Below, one piece after another: positions 23,831-35,394 of a stretch of 64,000 nt of DNA (its first letter is position 1; each line of letters begins with the position of its first letter). Below the pieces are notes generated by a model. The model was given only the letters and a program-made list of their open reading frames with translations, did not search any database and was not told the origin of the DNA. Both the position numbers and the translations under genes were made by a program. This stretch comes from Epiperipatus broadwayi (lineage: Eukaryota > Onychophora > Udeonychophora > Euonychophora > Peripatidae): assembly GCA_028023455.1 (NCBI GenBank), contig JAQFVV010006342.1, positions 2,625,001 through 2,689,000 of the forward strand, given 5' to 3'.

Positions 23831-25213
23831 GTGATAAATGACAAAAGTTCAAAAAATGTTATATAGAAATTCAGGTTTCCAATGCAATTTATAAATCCCT
23901 TAAGAATTTTGAAAACATAAGTATAACAGTTAAATACTTCACAGAAATTAGCATCAACTGTTCCGTTGTAGTCAGCAAGAAGAAATGTAAAGGTCTTCTT
24001 TTTAATAAAAGAAACTAAAAATAAATTTACAATATTTGGAAGGGTACCATTTAGGAAAAAAATAATGTTCAGATGAATTATGTGGAAAGAATAACAAATG
24101 TTGGGCTAGAAAGTATTATGACAAAGTTAATAGTGAATTTATTTCTGAGCATTTATTTATGTAATAAGTGGGATAAATGAATAAGAAATGAGATAAATAC
24201 TGAATTAAATAATGAAGAGTGCGGGCGGGGGGGGGGGGGGAGGGATAGATAAATCGGTTAGAGAAAAAAAAATAGGGTTATGGAAAATAACACAAAAGTT
24301 GTATAATAATTAATATCTTTCAAAATTAATAGATGGTTACATTGCATAGATAGGCAGACACATCCATGTTAATAACATTATACGTATTTGTGTGCATATA
24401 TCTATTAAAAGAGCATTTGCTAGACATTACTTTGTATGAGAGTGAAGTAATAAAAGATATTGAGCTTTCACATGGGCATGGAGATAAGGGAATCTCAACT
24501 TATTTGAAAAGCAAAGGTTCTTTGAGAAATTCACGAGAGAGGTCTGACATTCTGAGATGGTGGATAGTTTTGACATAGTGCTGTTGAGATGTGGAATGCA
24601 CTGATGATTTTAAAAAAAGGTATTATATATATAAAATATGAAATAATATATGTTTAGCTTAGAGAAAGTTTATTGTTATTTGGCACTAGGATTAGAGCTT
24701 TTGATACTAAAGGGATTGGATTTTTCATGAGAAGATGGAAGGACTTATTTTTTTGAGTGTAAGATGTTGAAAAAAGTTGGGGACAAATTGTATGGAGAGT
24801 GAGAGAAACATAAAAATAAAAGAAGCTGAAATAATAAAGACTTGGGATGAAGGGATATTTAGAATTTATGACAAGAAAAGGAAATATGAGAACAAGATAT
24901 TTAAATTATTATCTTTACTAAAATAGTATAGGAGAAGCATATTAGTCCTGGGAGAATCATTTAATGCTCACAGATTGAAAAGAAGTAATAGAAGGGTTTT
25001 TTGTTTGTGTATGATATACAAAGTATGTTTTAGTGAAATGATGACTAGTGATTGGTTCTCTCTCCAAGCTGCCTGCAGTAACCACCTCTGAATCAATTCA
25101 TATGTTACGTAACAACATAGTTTAGCTATAACCCATAGATATTTTTAAGATTCCAACATTACTAGTTATGATATGAAAAATGCCTGAGTGCTTTGTACTT
25201 TGGTCCACAATGA
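23831..25213. other. AT-rich non-coding DNA with G-run
   Basis: No gene seen. Contains a G-rich homopolymer (about 24223-24240). The open frame at 24366-24578 has no recognisable features. Confidence 0.5.
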
Positions 25214-25342
25214 AATATTATTAAATTTTGTTTTAAATTGGACAAAGTTGCTAATGAAATGTTTGAAACAGCATTGAAGTGGTTTTGAAGATTTTGGAAT
25301 GACATGGAAAGCATTAAAACAATCCATGAATGTGAAAAATAG
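25214..25342 (+). pseudogene. Mariner transposase remnant, N-terminal helix-turn-helix part
   Basis: The frame reads NIIKFCFKLDKVANEMFETA, then LKWF, a TGA stop and RFWNDMESI. This matches the mariner N-terminal pattern (IKFC.KLGK.A.E.FE ... F.W..RF..G). About 14 residues between FETA and WF are missing compared with intact mariners, and there is one in-frame TGA. Only a fossil fragment; no terminal inverted repeats were found around it. Confidence 0.55.
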
Positions 25343-26163
25343 AATCACATTTTATGTTGTAGAGCCATCCCAGTACCTTAAAAATTTTATGGTAAATATT
25401 TATCACCTATGCTGATTCCCAGATTCTGTTACTTGGAGAGACGACCAATCCTCTTTTCATTGGAACACATATGTATGACGTTTTCAAAGGGTGGTAATGT
25501 TTAAAGTGGTCAACAGGGTTTCCAGATATATGGCCGACGTCTAGAAACTTTTGGCTATATCATTAAAAGGATAATAATGTATAAATCTGCATTGCTTACA
25601 GTTTTAAATAGAGACGACTAATTATTAAATATATATATAGACAATATTATATATAACTAGAATTGTTTTTAATTAGCTGATTTATTTGTAAAACAAAAAA
25701 TACTAATTCAACAAATAAATAATAAGATAAATTAATCTCCCACCTAACTATAGCAATTTTTTTTAAAAAAAAAACAAAGATTAATAATTTACAATGTATA
25801 ATTATTTGAATCATTATATACAAAAAGCACAAACAAAAGAAATTGTAATTATTCTATATTTAAAAAAATTAAATAAAACTATTAAGTATATATATATATA
25901 AAAATGACCGATTTTCAAAACAGTTTCGTTTAAATTTGGAAAATATCGAGCATAAAAGCTATTTATTGATATTAATTATACAGCTTTACGTTATAAGTGT
26001 GATAGCACTATTTAATATTATCATAATTTGGACAAGCGTAAAGTCATAAATCTACAAGTTATTATTCATATTATGTAAAATGACTTCTCTTTAGAAAAGT
26101 TTCCTGCTTGTAGACAAATGTCTATTGACGTAATCTTCATATTTGAACGTTTTATTCTTTGTG
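25343..26163. other. AT-rich non-coding DNA
   Basis: A slightly GC-richer stretch at about 25420-25560 was inspected for coding potential on both strands without a result. The rest is AT-rich. Confidence 0.45.
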
Positions 26164-26280
26164 CTATATTATAAACATCAGAATTAGTTGGTAGTCAGAA
26201 GGAACAATATCCAGAGAATATGGGGGTCCGGGGAGAACTTCCCGTTTTAGCTACATAATTTTTCTTGAATCCACTTTGCA
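26164..26280 (-). pseudogene. Mariner transposase remnant, catalytic C-terminal part
   Basis: The minus strand at 26241-26164 encodes EVLPGPPYSLDIVPSDYQLI before a stop. This is the hallmark block around the third catalytic Asp of mariner transposases (E.LPHPPYSPDLAPSDYHLF). The upstream part is frameshifted. It is in opposite orientation to the N-terminal scrap about 0.9 kb away, so the two are either separate insertions or an inverted remnant. Confidence 0.65.
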
Positions 26281-26302
26281 GAGTGTAGTTTGGCATTATA
26301 TT

Positions 26303-26499
26303 ATTAAAACAGGCAAAACTCTCTATATGTATTGCCACTCAATGCAAGCCAGAGTAATCAATGACTTGTGCATAAAATCCCCATCTTTACCCATTGATAT
26401 TATTCTGGCTTACATTGAGTGGCAATACGTATAGTGAGTTTTGCCTGTTTTAATAACAGTTATAAGCAAGCATAAGAAATGGTGATCATGTGATGTTTA
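26303..26499. mobile_element. Short family A foldback with one-sided tail
   Basis: Arms AAACAGGCAAAACTC, TTGCCACTCAATGCAAGCC and onward (about 26306-26370) pair with about 26395-26446 (GGCTTACATTGAGTGGCAAT, AGTTTTGCCTGTTTT). To the right an unpaired tail (about 26447-26499) reads AACAGTTATAAGCAAGCATA and then GGTGATCATGTGATGTTTA. Flanking 13-mers TTGGCATTATATT (26290-26302) and TTGGCTTTATGTT (26500-26512) agree at 11 of 13 positions and may be an aged target duplication. Only the ends of the family A unit are kept. Confidence 0.6.
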
Positions 26500-26512
26500 T
26501 TGGCTTTATGTT

Positions 26513-27959
26513 GTTGCAATATTTTAAGTTTTCGATTGATAAGAGCCAAATGATTTAACTACTAATACTTGATGTGTTCTCTCCAATTATGTACAGTAAA
26601 TGGTTGTATTCCTACTCTGATTCGGTTCCGCAAGTTCATAATGAATAATTTCCTTGATATCCTACCACTTATACAATAGGACCTCTTTAGGCTGAAATTC
26701 ATTTTTAGGGTCAGAATTGGAATTTGTCTAGGAGAAAGCTGTTGCTTTATACAATTAATATTCTTATATAGCACTCATTTTTCATAACCAGTTGCAACTT
26801 GCTCTAAAAAAGATTCATTTGTCTTGTTAATAATGCAGTGCCAATGGTTCCTCTTTATTCTTTATTGTTAATCTGATAGTTCATAAGGAATTTATATTCT
26901 CTCTCTCTCTCTCTGAGTATCCAATATTATATAATTGTTCTTGGATATTTGACAACAAAGAATTAAGTTTACCAAATAATTTCTGTATAGTTTGTTGTGA
27001 ATTTAATTAATCCAGATTCTCAAAAGCATCATCATCCACAAGTGAAGGCCTTCCAGATCAAGAACAATCAGGAATATCAAAAGTTCCAGATTCAAATCAC
27101 CTAACCATTGCTCACATTTGTTTGTTTTCAATATGTTTCCATATGATGTGCAAATGGCATGAGCCACGTTTCTTCTTTAATGAAACAAAAACAGCATACA
27201 TTGTCTCTAATGGTTCTCTTCCACTTTCATGCTAGGAATCTCAAATAATAATAATAATAATTTTTGAAAAGGAATATAAATTGCTAAATTACATTTGAAT
27301 TATAATAACCTATTAAAAATTAGACTTCAAAAATAATTGATTACTTTCCTGTCCCTCTTACAAAATAAAATTAAAAAATTATAAGGTGTATTAGGAAAAC
27401 TATAGCAGGAACTATTAGAAGATACTGGTGGAACAAAGCTTTAAATTTAAAAAGCAATATTAAACACATTATTAAAACCTATTATTATAGATGAATAAGA
27501 AAAAATAAAGTATTGTAATCCTTTGTAAAACAGATTGGATGGATTGTGAGGTGAAAAAAAAATATGAAAGTTTATTACTCTGGTGGTAAAAATAGTAAGA
27601 AAAACACAGGTTTTTAAATGCCATTTTGTAGATGATAAGTTATCAATATTCTGTCTATTTATTGCAGGGATAGAATAGCAGGCTTGAAAGGTAACAATTC
27701 CTGGATCAATTCCCAGTTTAAAAAAATTAATGAATATAACTGCTGTGCTAAGTCTACCACTTCGACATTCAAATGTCACCTATCCTCTCAAGTAACTGAC
27801 TATATAAATTGTTGCTTTTTAATATTGATAGTGAAAAAATATAAATCATATAAAAAGTAATTAAAAATAAAGATAAAAATAACTATTTTTTTAGATATAC
27901 TTAAAATGTCCACTTCACCACTCTATTTTGAAAAATATAAATAAAGATACATGATAAAG
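26513..27959. other. AT-rich non-coding DNA
   Basis: (CT)n tract near 26901-26914 and (AAT)n near 27247-27262. The 110-codon minus-strand open frame at 27447-27779 shows no domain, signal or splice context that I can support. Confidence 0.5.
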
Positions 27960-28020
27960 ACAAATGGCTCCAACATGCATTTCATGCTGAAACAGTGCTC
28001 TTCAGTTGGACAAGTTATAA
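27960..28020 (-). repeat. Family C relic next to a PLE
   Basis: The minus strand reads CCAACTGAAGAGCACTG, then TTTCAGCATGAAATGCATG: CTGAAGA, a partly mispaired hairpin with TTT loop, then GAAAT. It directly precedes the PLE fragment at 28.12 kb. Confidence 0.45.
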
Positions 28021-28114
28021 TCTCTAACATATGATCATCACTTTCTCAGTCTTCATTAATAGCAAATATTGAACTTTCTGCTTTCACAGTTTTGACAACA
28101 TCCATTTCAGTTAA

Positions 28115-28552
28115 ATACATAGTAATATTTATATTGGTTTTAAATTATCTAAATTTGTATTTTTGAAATTAAATGAATTGTTAAATAAAATTAATAAAAA
28201 ATACTGTATAAATATAAAACCTGTATACAAAAAAAAGAGAACTTTAAGATCTTTGATTAATCATAAAGAATTTAATATGCTTGAAGCTATGAACTCAGTA
28301 TATTTAATTAAATGTTTGAACTGCAAAAACAATGTATTCTATATTGGAACAAGCAAAAATAAATTAAAAACCAGACTACATCAGCATATAATTGATAAGA
28401 AATCTGCTATCTTTTGTCATAAATTGGAAACGGGACATAAGGACTATGAAATCCGACCTTTGGAATGTATTGGTAATTACTATGAAAGATTTAACAAAGA
28501 GAGTATTTATATAGAACATTTGAGTCCTGTTTTAAATAAAATGTTAAAATAG
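28115..28552 (+). pseudogene. Penelope-like element C-terminus with intact GIY-YIG endonuclease domain (5'-truncated)
   Basis: Open frame from just after a TAA at 28112-28114 to the stop at 28550-28552. Numbered from codon 28163: residues 46-51 VYLIKC and 59-62 FYIG are the GIY and YIG strands; Arg71 and His75, His86, Gly91-His92 and Glu113 fit the PLE version of the family; and SPVLN at 121-125 is the typical ending. The upstream RTLRSLINH resembles the segment between PLE reverse transcriptase and endonuclease. The reverse transcriptase is missing, so this is a 5'-truncated copy and not a host gene. The endonuclease part has no stop or frameshift, suggesting a fairly recent insertion. Confidence 0.8.
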
Positions 28553-28900
28553 CTTATATATTTGTGCAAAAAAATTGACTGTTTTTGTATAGATATTTTT
28601 TTCCTTTTGGTATAAAAAATTTCTCACTATATAAGGAAATGTTGTGATATACAATTTTCCATTTTTTGGTTTATAGGTATTTTATTTTGTTATTATTATT
28701 ATTTTATTTATTTATTTTATTTTATTGTCTTGTTTTCTTATTTATTGTATATATATTTTTTCTCTGTTTTATAGAACCTTGATAAAGTCCATATCATTAT
28801 TTTAAAAAAATGGACGAAACGTCGGGTATTTATATTTATTTGTGAAGTTATATATTGTATATCAATAAAAAATTTTGAAAAGAAAGTCTCTCCGTAGTTT
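28553..28900 (+). mobile_element. PLE 3' region (pLTR-like)
   Basis: AT-rich 3' part of the element, ending about 28900 after ATAAAAAATTTTGAAAAGAAAG. Its last 80 bp resemble the arms of the foldback at 45.33-46.04 kb (GAAACGT, then an AT-rich stretch, then TTTTTGAAAAGAAA), linking that non-autonomous element to this PLE lineage. Confidence 0.55.
28779..28820 (+). ncRNA. Hammerhead-like motif in PLE 3' region
   Basis: TTGATAA at 28779-28785, an unpaired A, stem GTCCA (28787-28791) pairing with TGGAC (28811-28815), then GAAAC (28816-28820). Sense to the PLE frame. Two core positions differ from CUGANGA, so it is probably a decayed hammerhead; PLEs of several animals are known to carry such ribozymes. 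Confidence 0.45.
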
Positions 28901-29302
28901 TTTGACTTTAAATACAATAATAATTATTATTAATCAAATTAGAGATTATTCCTAATCCAGATATAATTTTTACATATCAGTTGAAGATTGGAATATCTAA
29001 AATTCCAAATGTTTACATTTAATTAAAAAAAGATACATTAATCTTTAAAAAGTTTATATCTCTCTAAGATATTCTTTAGTTTAACCAATGATTAATAGTA
29101 ATCATTAATGTTTTTATCTAGGATGGATGGAATTAAAATTGTGAATATAGAAAGATTGACGCTTGTAAATCAAAGTTTAGTAGAAAAAACTGTATAAATG
29201 ATAATAAAGGATTGAAGTACTGTGATAAGTTAGGAAGAAAAAGATAAAATTATAAGAAATCAGTTATTCTAAATGGTATTTGCTTCACTTTTCTTTACTT
29301 AT
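28901..29302. other. AT-rich non-coding DNA
   Basis: No gene seen. Confidence 0.5.
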
Positions 29303-29580
29303 TGTAATATTTATAAACGAGCGATAAATAAAAGGTAAAATAATTTAAATTTAAAATATTGTGCTAAGCATGGTGGAATATTGACAGAATCACAGCATTG
29401 TCTGGCAGAGTTCTGCCGAAAGCAAGCTTAGTGCAATATTTTAAATTATTTTACCTTTTCTTAACACTTAGCAATTATGCCAATGCACATGTGCTTTAAA
29501 GCGCATGTGCATTGGCTTAATCGCTAATATCACTATTACAATATTAAAACATAGCACTATATAAAATAATATCTCGTTAA
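29303..29580. mobile_element. Family D hairpin element
   Basis: Nested inverted repeats: AAAAGGTAAAATAATTTAAA (about 29331-29350) pairs with about 29437-29459. A second compact hairpin (about 29479-29514) has CCAATGCACATG pairing with CATGTGCATTGG around GTGCTTTAAAGCG. The ATTGTAATATT / GCGAT ends form an outer partial pair. The right tail (ACATAGCACTATATAAAATA) resembles the tails of the copies at 52.79 and 53.74 kb. No target duplication was identified. Confidence 0.5.
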
Positions 29581-29929
29581 CACTTGTTTATAAATATTAT
29601 AAGAAATATGGTAAGTTATTAATTTGTAAAAAAAAATAAACAGTTGATAATCTTTTGTAGAGAAAATTACATTTAATACTGTTTAACAACCACAAAAGAA
29701 GAATTTACATTGAAAATTCCATGTAACATAAATAAATTTATATGGTTTGCGGTATATATTAATTCAAAATAAGTTTAGAAATGACATTAAGAATAAAAAT
29801 GCCCACCCTAGAAAAGATCAAGCCTCATATTCATTTGACAATGACAAAATAAAAATTTCAATTTTACAAAATCTAAGCCAATTTTCACAAATTAGAGAAC
29901 ATTACCTATATTGTAGAAGAATTGTGCTG
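29581..29929. other. AT-rich non-coding DNA
   Basis: No gene seen; the open frame at 29747-29932 has no family features. Confidence 0.45.
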
Positions 29930-30350
29930 TAAGGTCTTCCCATCCCTCATATATGTATGTAAATGGATTATGTCCTGTACATGAGGTATCAGAGTGGCTT
30001 ATGGTCAACAAGGGAGGATAAGGTTGACACCAATGTGGGCTTTGAGCATTCCATCATCAGATTTTTCAATGAAATGGATGGCTGAAGAGTTGTAGGTTGG
30101 AATGGATTGAAGCCTGTCCATTATCTTAATATAAGCAGAGTATTGATTGTATATATGTGTGAAGATGATAATCTGGACCAACTGATGAATGCTGGTTTAA
30201 CACAAAATATATATATTGGTGATTGTTTATCTTTTTGACATTGTGTGATCAAGTGTGTCAGCGGTATGAGATAGCATGAATCACGGAGGGTCATGTGAAA
30301 AGTCTGAATTCAAACCCCTATATATTACATATTGGAGTGCAGGTATGAAA
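29930..30350 (+). repeat. Family C repeat, plus orientation
   Basis: Starts near TCTTCCCATCCCTCATAT and contains GGATTATGTCCTGTAC, GGTTGACACCAATGTGGG, ATCATCAGATTTTTCAATG, AATGGATTGAAGCCTGTCC and AATCTGGACCAACTGATGA. The ribozyme-like core at 30182 has lost its G in GAAA. Colinear with the copies at 32.4 and 60.66 kb. Confidence 0.75.
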
Positions 30351-31024
30351 AAGCCTGTACTGTAGAAAAAATTCTTATATTAGGAAAATTATAAGATAAC
30401 TTTACTGCAAATAAAAACTGAGAAACATTCAATAAAAATTTAAAGGAAATTTAAAGATAGATAGTAAATTATAAAAAAATAAAACACAAAAGTGGCTGAC
30501 AAGTATAGTTGAAAAATATAAAAGTTAATAGAAATACATAGAGAATACTTAAATAATACTTAGAAAAAGAACGTAATGAGAAAGAAAAAAGAATGTAATG
30601 AGAAAGAAAAATTATTAAGAAAAAGATCAAGTTTGCTTTAATTTGCAATAAAACAAAATAATTTGGAAGCAGGAAAGCAATGTTTTAGTAATAAATAATA
30701 ATTGACTTAATGAGAAATAAGTTAATACAAAAAGAGAGAGTATATATAGGGAAAAGATATTTCTGAAGGCTGATCATATGGTATCAACAGACGAAAATCA
30801 TTTCAATCTGTGCAGAAAAGAAATCTACTGTTGCAAAGACACATCTCTAATGAATTTAGAAGGTGAACATAATCAGTAGTGGATTTGGGAAAAAATATTT
30901 GGTGAAATTGAATGTGTTTTTTTGTGAAAGAAACAAACTTCATTTGCCTTTTAAAGATTATCTCAAAAAACCCTCTGAAAAGATGTAATTTTAATTGTTT
31001 TCTTGGAAGAATACACCCTGGCTG
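30351..31024. other. AT-rich non-coding DNA
   Basis: A-rich, no gene seen. Two GTAATGAGAAAGAAAAA-type direct repeats near 30574-30610. Confidence 0.45.
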
Positions 31025-31395
31025 GTTTGGTCCAGTTATAGACTAGAGACTCTGAAACTTAAGATCCATGGATTACATCCAATTCTTCCACTTCTGTTGC
31101 TTGAAATTTTATGAATCCTGGAATAATAAACTATTCAATTACATATTCTATCTAAATTCCCAGAATTCTTTGGTGCAGTGGTCAATTGGAAGATTCTGAG
31201 CTCAATGTTCATTGATTGTACTCAGCGTTGACACCTCTATTGTTCAAACTTCATATGAACTCTTTAGCAAATAAACTATTCTATATTATTACCTTGGATG
31301 AATTAGTGCAGTGGTAAAATAGAAGACTCTAGTGTTCATCACATAGCCCACCTTGGTTATTTTCAGTGTTCAAACTTCTCATGAACTAAGAAAAT
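31025..31395 (+). repeat. Cluster of three degenerate S2 SINE-like units
   Basis: Three units in the same orientation at about 31025-31150, 31165-31285 and 31295-31395. The second and third begin TTGGTGCAGTGGTCAATTGG and TTAGTGCAGTGGTAAAATAG (tRNA box A-like) and each has a TTCAAACTTC box B-like or tail motif. The first has CCAATTCTTCCACTTCTG. Spacing of about 130 bp suggests a local tandem or serial insertion. Confidence 0.45.
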
Positions 31396-32394
31396 CTACA
31401 TTTTAACAATTATGAAAGGGAAGAGAAACAAATATGTTAACTTTAAGAAAGAAATTAAATAATTCTAAAAAGTATTACCGGTTTATTAACTTAATCATCA
31501 ACTGTAAACTTTAACGAAATAACAGAGTCTGGCCAAAACATACTCAAAAAAACATATTAAAAATATATAACACATTCATAAAAGAAAATTAATAACACAA
31601 ATACAAAATCATATATCAATAAAATTGAGCTGTATATACGATTACCCCTTAATAATAGCTTATTCATCAAACTACTAATTGATAAAAAATAAATTACATG
31701 GCTTACTGATATGTATTTAAAAACTATGAACAGTTCAGGAAAAGATTTTACCATTAATCCTAAGTGACATGGGTTTATGACTCGGATTAGCAGTAGAATT
31801 TATATCTCAGTAAGTAAGTATTCTGTTCATATTTACATACATTCATGGAGTCTTCTTGTTTCTTGTATGTTGAGAAGTGCTTTGTTCTTACAATTTCTAT
31901 GATATGACAGTTGGCTAGTTCATGAATTCAGATGTCAGGCAAATTTAAAATATGATTAGCTCCTGGAGAGGAGTTCATCTTTTAGGATACCTAAGTCACA
32001 CATGGCTTCAGATACAGCAACTGAAGTGAGTCTGGTGTTCATTTTATAAATGGGCACCTATAAAATGACACAAGCAGATATCAGAATATAATGAAATCTG
32101 CAAAATAAACAGGCAGTAGAGTAGAAAAGCAGAATGATTTTTAGTTAGTCTTATATAAAACCCTACACATTGTTCTTCCATTCAGGAATTTCAAGAATCA
32201 CCTCAATTACCAAACCAGTGATTATAAAAATATTTTTCAGATAAGGCAGCATTTTTACATTAATTATTAAATTCCAAATTAATTATCTTAATTAAAGGAT
32301 TTTACAGACAATATTTAATGTAAATGAAACTATATATTTTTGTTAATTCTTATTTAATAAAAGAAAAAATGTAGCGATTAAGTATTGTCTTTGA
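31396..32394. other. AT-rich non-coding DNA
   Basis: No gene recognised; the minus-strand frame at 31557-31754 is AT-driven. Confidence 0.45.
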
Positions 32395-32760
32395 TAATAA
32401 TCTCGGCCTCAGGGTGGCCTTTCAGCATTCCATCATCAGATTTTCAATTGGATGGATGGTTGAAGAGTTGGAGTGTGGAGTAGATTGAAGCCTGTCCATT
32501 AAAGTATGAAGATTGGTTATCTTAATATATATCTGAGCACTTATAGCATATATGTGCAGAGATGGTAATCTGGACCAACTGATGTTTGCTGGTTTAGCAT
32601 GAAATACATCTATTGATGACTATTTATTTTTTCAACATATATGTGTTCAAATGTATCAGTGTTATGAGATAGTGTGGAGAGTGGTGGGTCATGTGAAAGT
32701 CTGTTCTCATATACCCTATATATTATATATATAGGCACAGGTATATAATAAGCTTGTGTG
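32395..32760 (+). repeat. Family C repeat, plus orientation
   Basis: Begins at GATAATCTCGGCCTCAGGG and contains ATTTTCAATTGGATGGATGG, AGATTGAAGCCTGTCC, ATATATATCTGAGCACTTAT and CTGGACCAACTGATG. The core at 32579-32605 has CTGATGT (one change), stem TGCT/AGCA and GAAAT. The 5' third of the unit is missing compared with 60.66 kb. Confidence 0.75.
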
Positions 32761-33554
32761 TTTCAGTTATTACAGAAAGATAATAAAGTTTTTTTTTTAA
32801 AAAAAATTGTTACATTAAACTGGACAGCTAATTTTAAAATCTTTTGCTATTAGTATGTGCACATATATTCCTAATATCGCATTCACTAAACACAATTTAT
32901 ATATAAAACAAACACAACTGGAATTAAAAATTTAAATTAGCTTGGCCAAGTGACATACAAATTAAATTTTGAGATCAAGCAAGCATCTCAATATATATAA
33001 TAAAAATGTCCAATATGACGCCTACTGTGATGTCACTCGTTGTAGAACTATTTTTTCAATGGGACATCATCGCGTCATCACACATTGATTGTGGGTTTTA
33101 AAAGGATCTCCCCTATCCCTCCTACATTGTATGTTTAGTACTCAAGTATCGGTAAATGAAACTAAACATTAATCTTTAAAGAAAGTCTTTACCATAAAAC
33201 ATTTTTGGCAGTGTTTATATAACTTCTATATACACATTACTTGAAATAATTATTAATTTACATTTAATTAAACAGAACTTTTGCACACTACACTTTACTC
33301 CATCTATTGCGGCTCTTTAGTGTGAATTCTACATATATCATTAATTTGCATAAAGTATTTTAGGTTTAGTCCATGCTAATTTCTTGTAAATTTTTCTAGA
33401 ATGAATAATAGAATAATTATGTAAGTGTTGTGCTGTAACTATTTTCTATAATAAATTTCTATTTACCTTAACAATCATATATATTTAGAGGGATTTGAAC
33501 CCACACTTTCAAGCTCCTTTCAACTATCGACTCCATCTTATACAGTTTACACAC
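32761..33554. other. AT-rich DNA with one GC-richer patch
   Basis: About 33010-33120 is less AT-rich (CGCCTACTGTGATGTCACTC; CATCATCGCGTCATCACAC) with paired GATGTCAC/GTCATCA motifs. No open frame or splice structure could be assigned. Confidence 0.4.
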
Positions 33555-33910
33555 ATGTCTACATACATGTGGACAAGATAAATGATTTCCAAAGTACGTA
33601 TTTCATGCTGAAACAGGACTCATCACCTGGTCCAGATCTTCATCTTCCACAATACATATAATCAGTGCTCAGTTTATATTAAGATAGCACGAGCATTCCC
33701 ATCGTTAGATTTTCAATAATGTGGAAGACTGAAGAGTTGAATGTTGAAGAAGATTGAAGTCTATTAATCTATGACGATTTTCTATTTTAATATAAACTGA
33801 GCACTGATTACATGTATGTGTGAGAGATGATGATCTGGACTAAATGATGAGGGCTGGTTCAGCATGAAATATGTATATTGGAAATCATTTATCTTTTTTA
33901 CATGTATGTG
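33555..33910. mobile_element. Family C inverted dimer
   Basis: The left arm (about 33560-33690, minus sense) and right arm (about 33780-33905, plus sense) both carry the AATATAAACTGAGCACTGAT block, a CTGGACC/CTGGACT segment and the ribozyme-like core, meeting around ATTGAAGTCTATTAATC. Cores lie at 33600-33626 (minus) and 33844-33870 (plus). Confidence 0.65.
33600..33626 (-). ncRNA. Hammerhead-like core (family C, best-paired stem II)
   Basis: The minus strand reads GTGATGA, then GTCCTG / TTT / CAGCAT (five of six pairs possible, with a terminal G.T), then GAAAT. Only C3 of the core is changed. The relic at 22.06 kb suggests the ancestral stem was the fully paired GTGCTG/CAGCAT. Confidence 0.45.
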
Positions 33911-34344
33911 GTAATGTGTATTGGTTGTATAAGATGAATAAATAGGTGAATGGAGCTTAAGTCTGAGTTTAAATCTTTTCTAATTACATCTTATATCCAC
34001 ACACTTACATTTCAAAAACAAATATAATTAATAAATATACGCCAATACTTTACTCAAAATATTTTTGATGCTATTTTAGATTTCATCCCAGTCACAAATG
34101 AAAGAACACATAATATTTATTATAATAGTTATTTTTTTAGAAGAATAAATATCTTTTTAACAAATTATTTTAATAAAATAATAGTATTAAATGGATTACT
34201 CTCAGAAAAACATATTGTAAGTATAGTTTTAAATCATATTTGATATTTATCTGCAGTTCCATTGAATATTTATTTTTAATGATAAATGGGTGTTTTTATT
34301 ACTTTGGAAGTTCATATTGGAGTGATGGAAATAGGAGATCTGGA

Positions 34345-34515
34345 ATTGATCTGAGGATTTTTCTCTCTGGAGTCTGATACTCTAAATACTACCCTAAACT
34401 GTGCATAATTATATGGATTAATTCAATGCCAGAATATAAAGTCTTTGGATTGATTCCAGTTTTGGCACTTCCAATGATCAAACTATCTATGAATTCCCTA
34501 TTCCATTATTTTTAA
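34345..34515 (+). repeat. Old tRNA-like SINE (family S2)
   Basis: Contains AGTCTTTGGATTGATTCCAG, then TTTTGGCACTTCCAATGATC and CTATGAATTCCCTATTCC, the clearest example of the S2 box B region and body. The 5' half appears interrupted or duplicated. Confidence 0.5.
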
Positions 34516-35394
34516 TATCTAATGTGTTTTAGAAGATAAGGGTTTGTAACTTATTCACACTACTAAAAATAGTTAATAAAAATTGAAAAGCAGGTATATT
34601 GATCTTAAAGTTTATGTCTCAGCTAAGAATAATCTTCAGTTTAATACATGATTAATAAGAATCATTAATGGATTTACCTGAAATAAAAGGTGTCAAAGTT
34701 GTGAGTGCAAAACGTTTGACACTTATAAATCACTTTTAACAGAAAATATTGCAGATATTACAATATGTCTAAAAAAAGGTAATGCTTTTGACAGTGATAA
34801 AGGAGATGAGTAAGAAAGAAAGAATTAGAATAAGAAATGATAAGAAATCCTTTTAGGAAATAAGAATGAAAAATAACAGAGAGCAGGGTTTGTGTGAAGG
34901 TTATTATTTGGAATTGAAATAAGAAGAGAACTTAGATTTTTTTTGTATAGCATCATGCAACAAACAAAAATTGATTATTGAGTAAAAACAACTATAAAGT
35001 GTGAATTTAAATACACTTTGAATATTTTTAGCTATAAATACTAAGATATCTAAAAATGATAAACCAAGAATAGCTCTCCATTCTAGTGTCATCTAAAGTA
35101 AAATTCAGTAATCATCATTACCAGTTGACATTGCAGATGGCGCTATAGTCGAGAGCTGTTTTCATTTCCCTCACTTCTGCTTTGAATTCACTAATTTCTT
35201 CCATGATTGCCTGCTAGATCTCTTTTATTTATTGTCACATTTCTACCATATCTTGTTGACTTTGTTTTATTTCTCCCATTATCATCTTCATCATCCTTTG
35301 TGTCCCACTTTCTTCTTTTTCACATTGGGTGCCAAAATTCAAATATACTACGTAATGGTCACTATCTTTTTTTGATCACAGAGGGCACTGTTTT
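34516..35394. other. AT-rich non-coding DNA
   Basis: No gene seen. The stretch 35060-35165 (CCATTCTAGTGTCATCTAAA; GCAGATGGCGCTATAG) resembles 42.60-42.67 kb and is probably an old repeat. Confidence 0.4.

Noticed and set aside
27447-27779. 110-codon minus-strand open frame
   Set aside because: No recognisable domain; it could be an old retroelement fragment but I could not match motifs on either strand.
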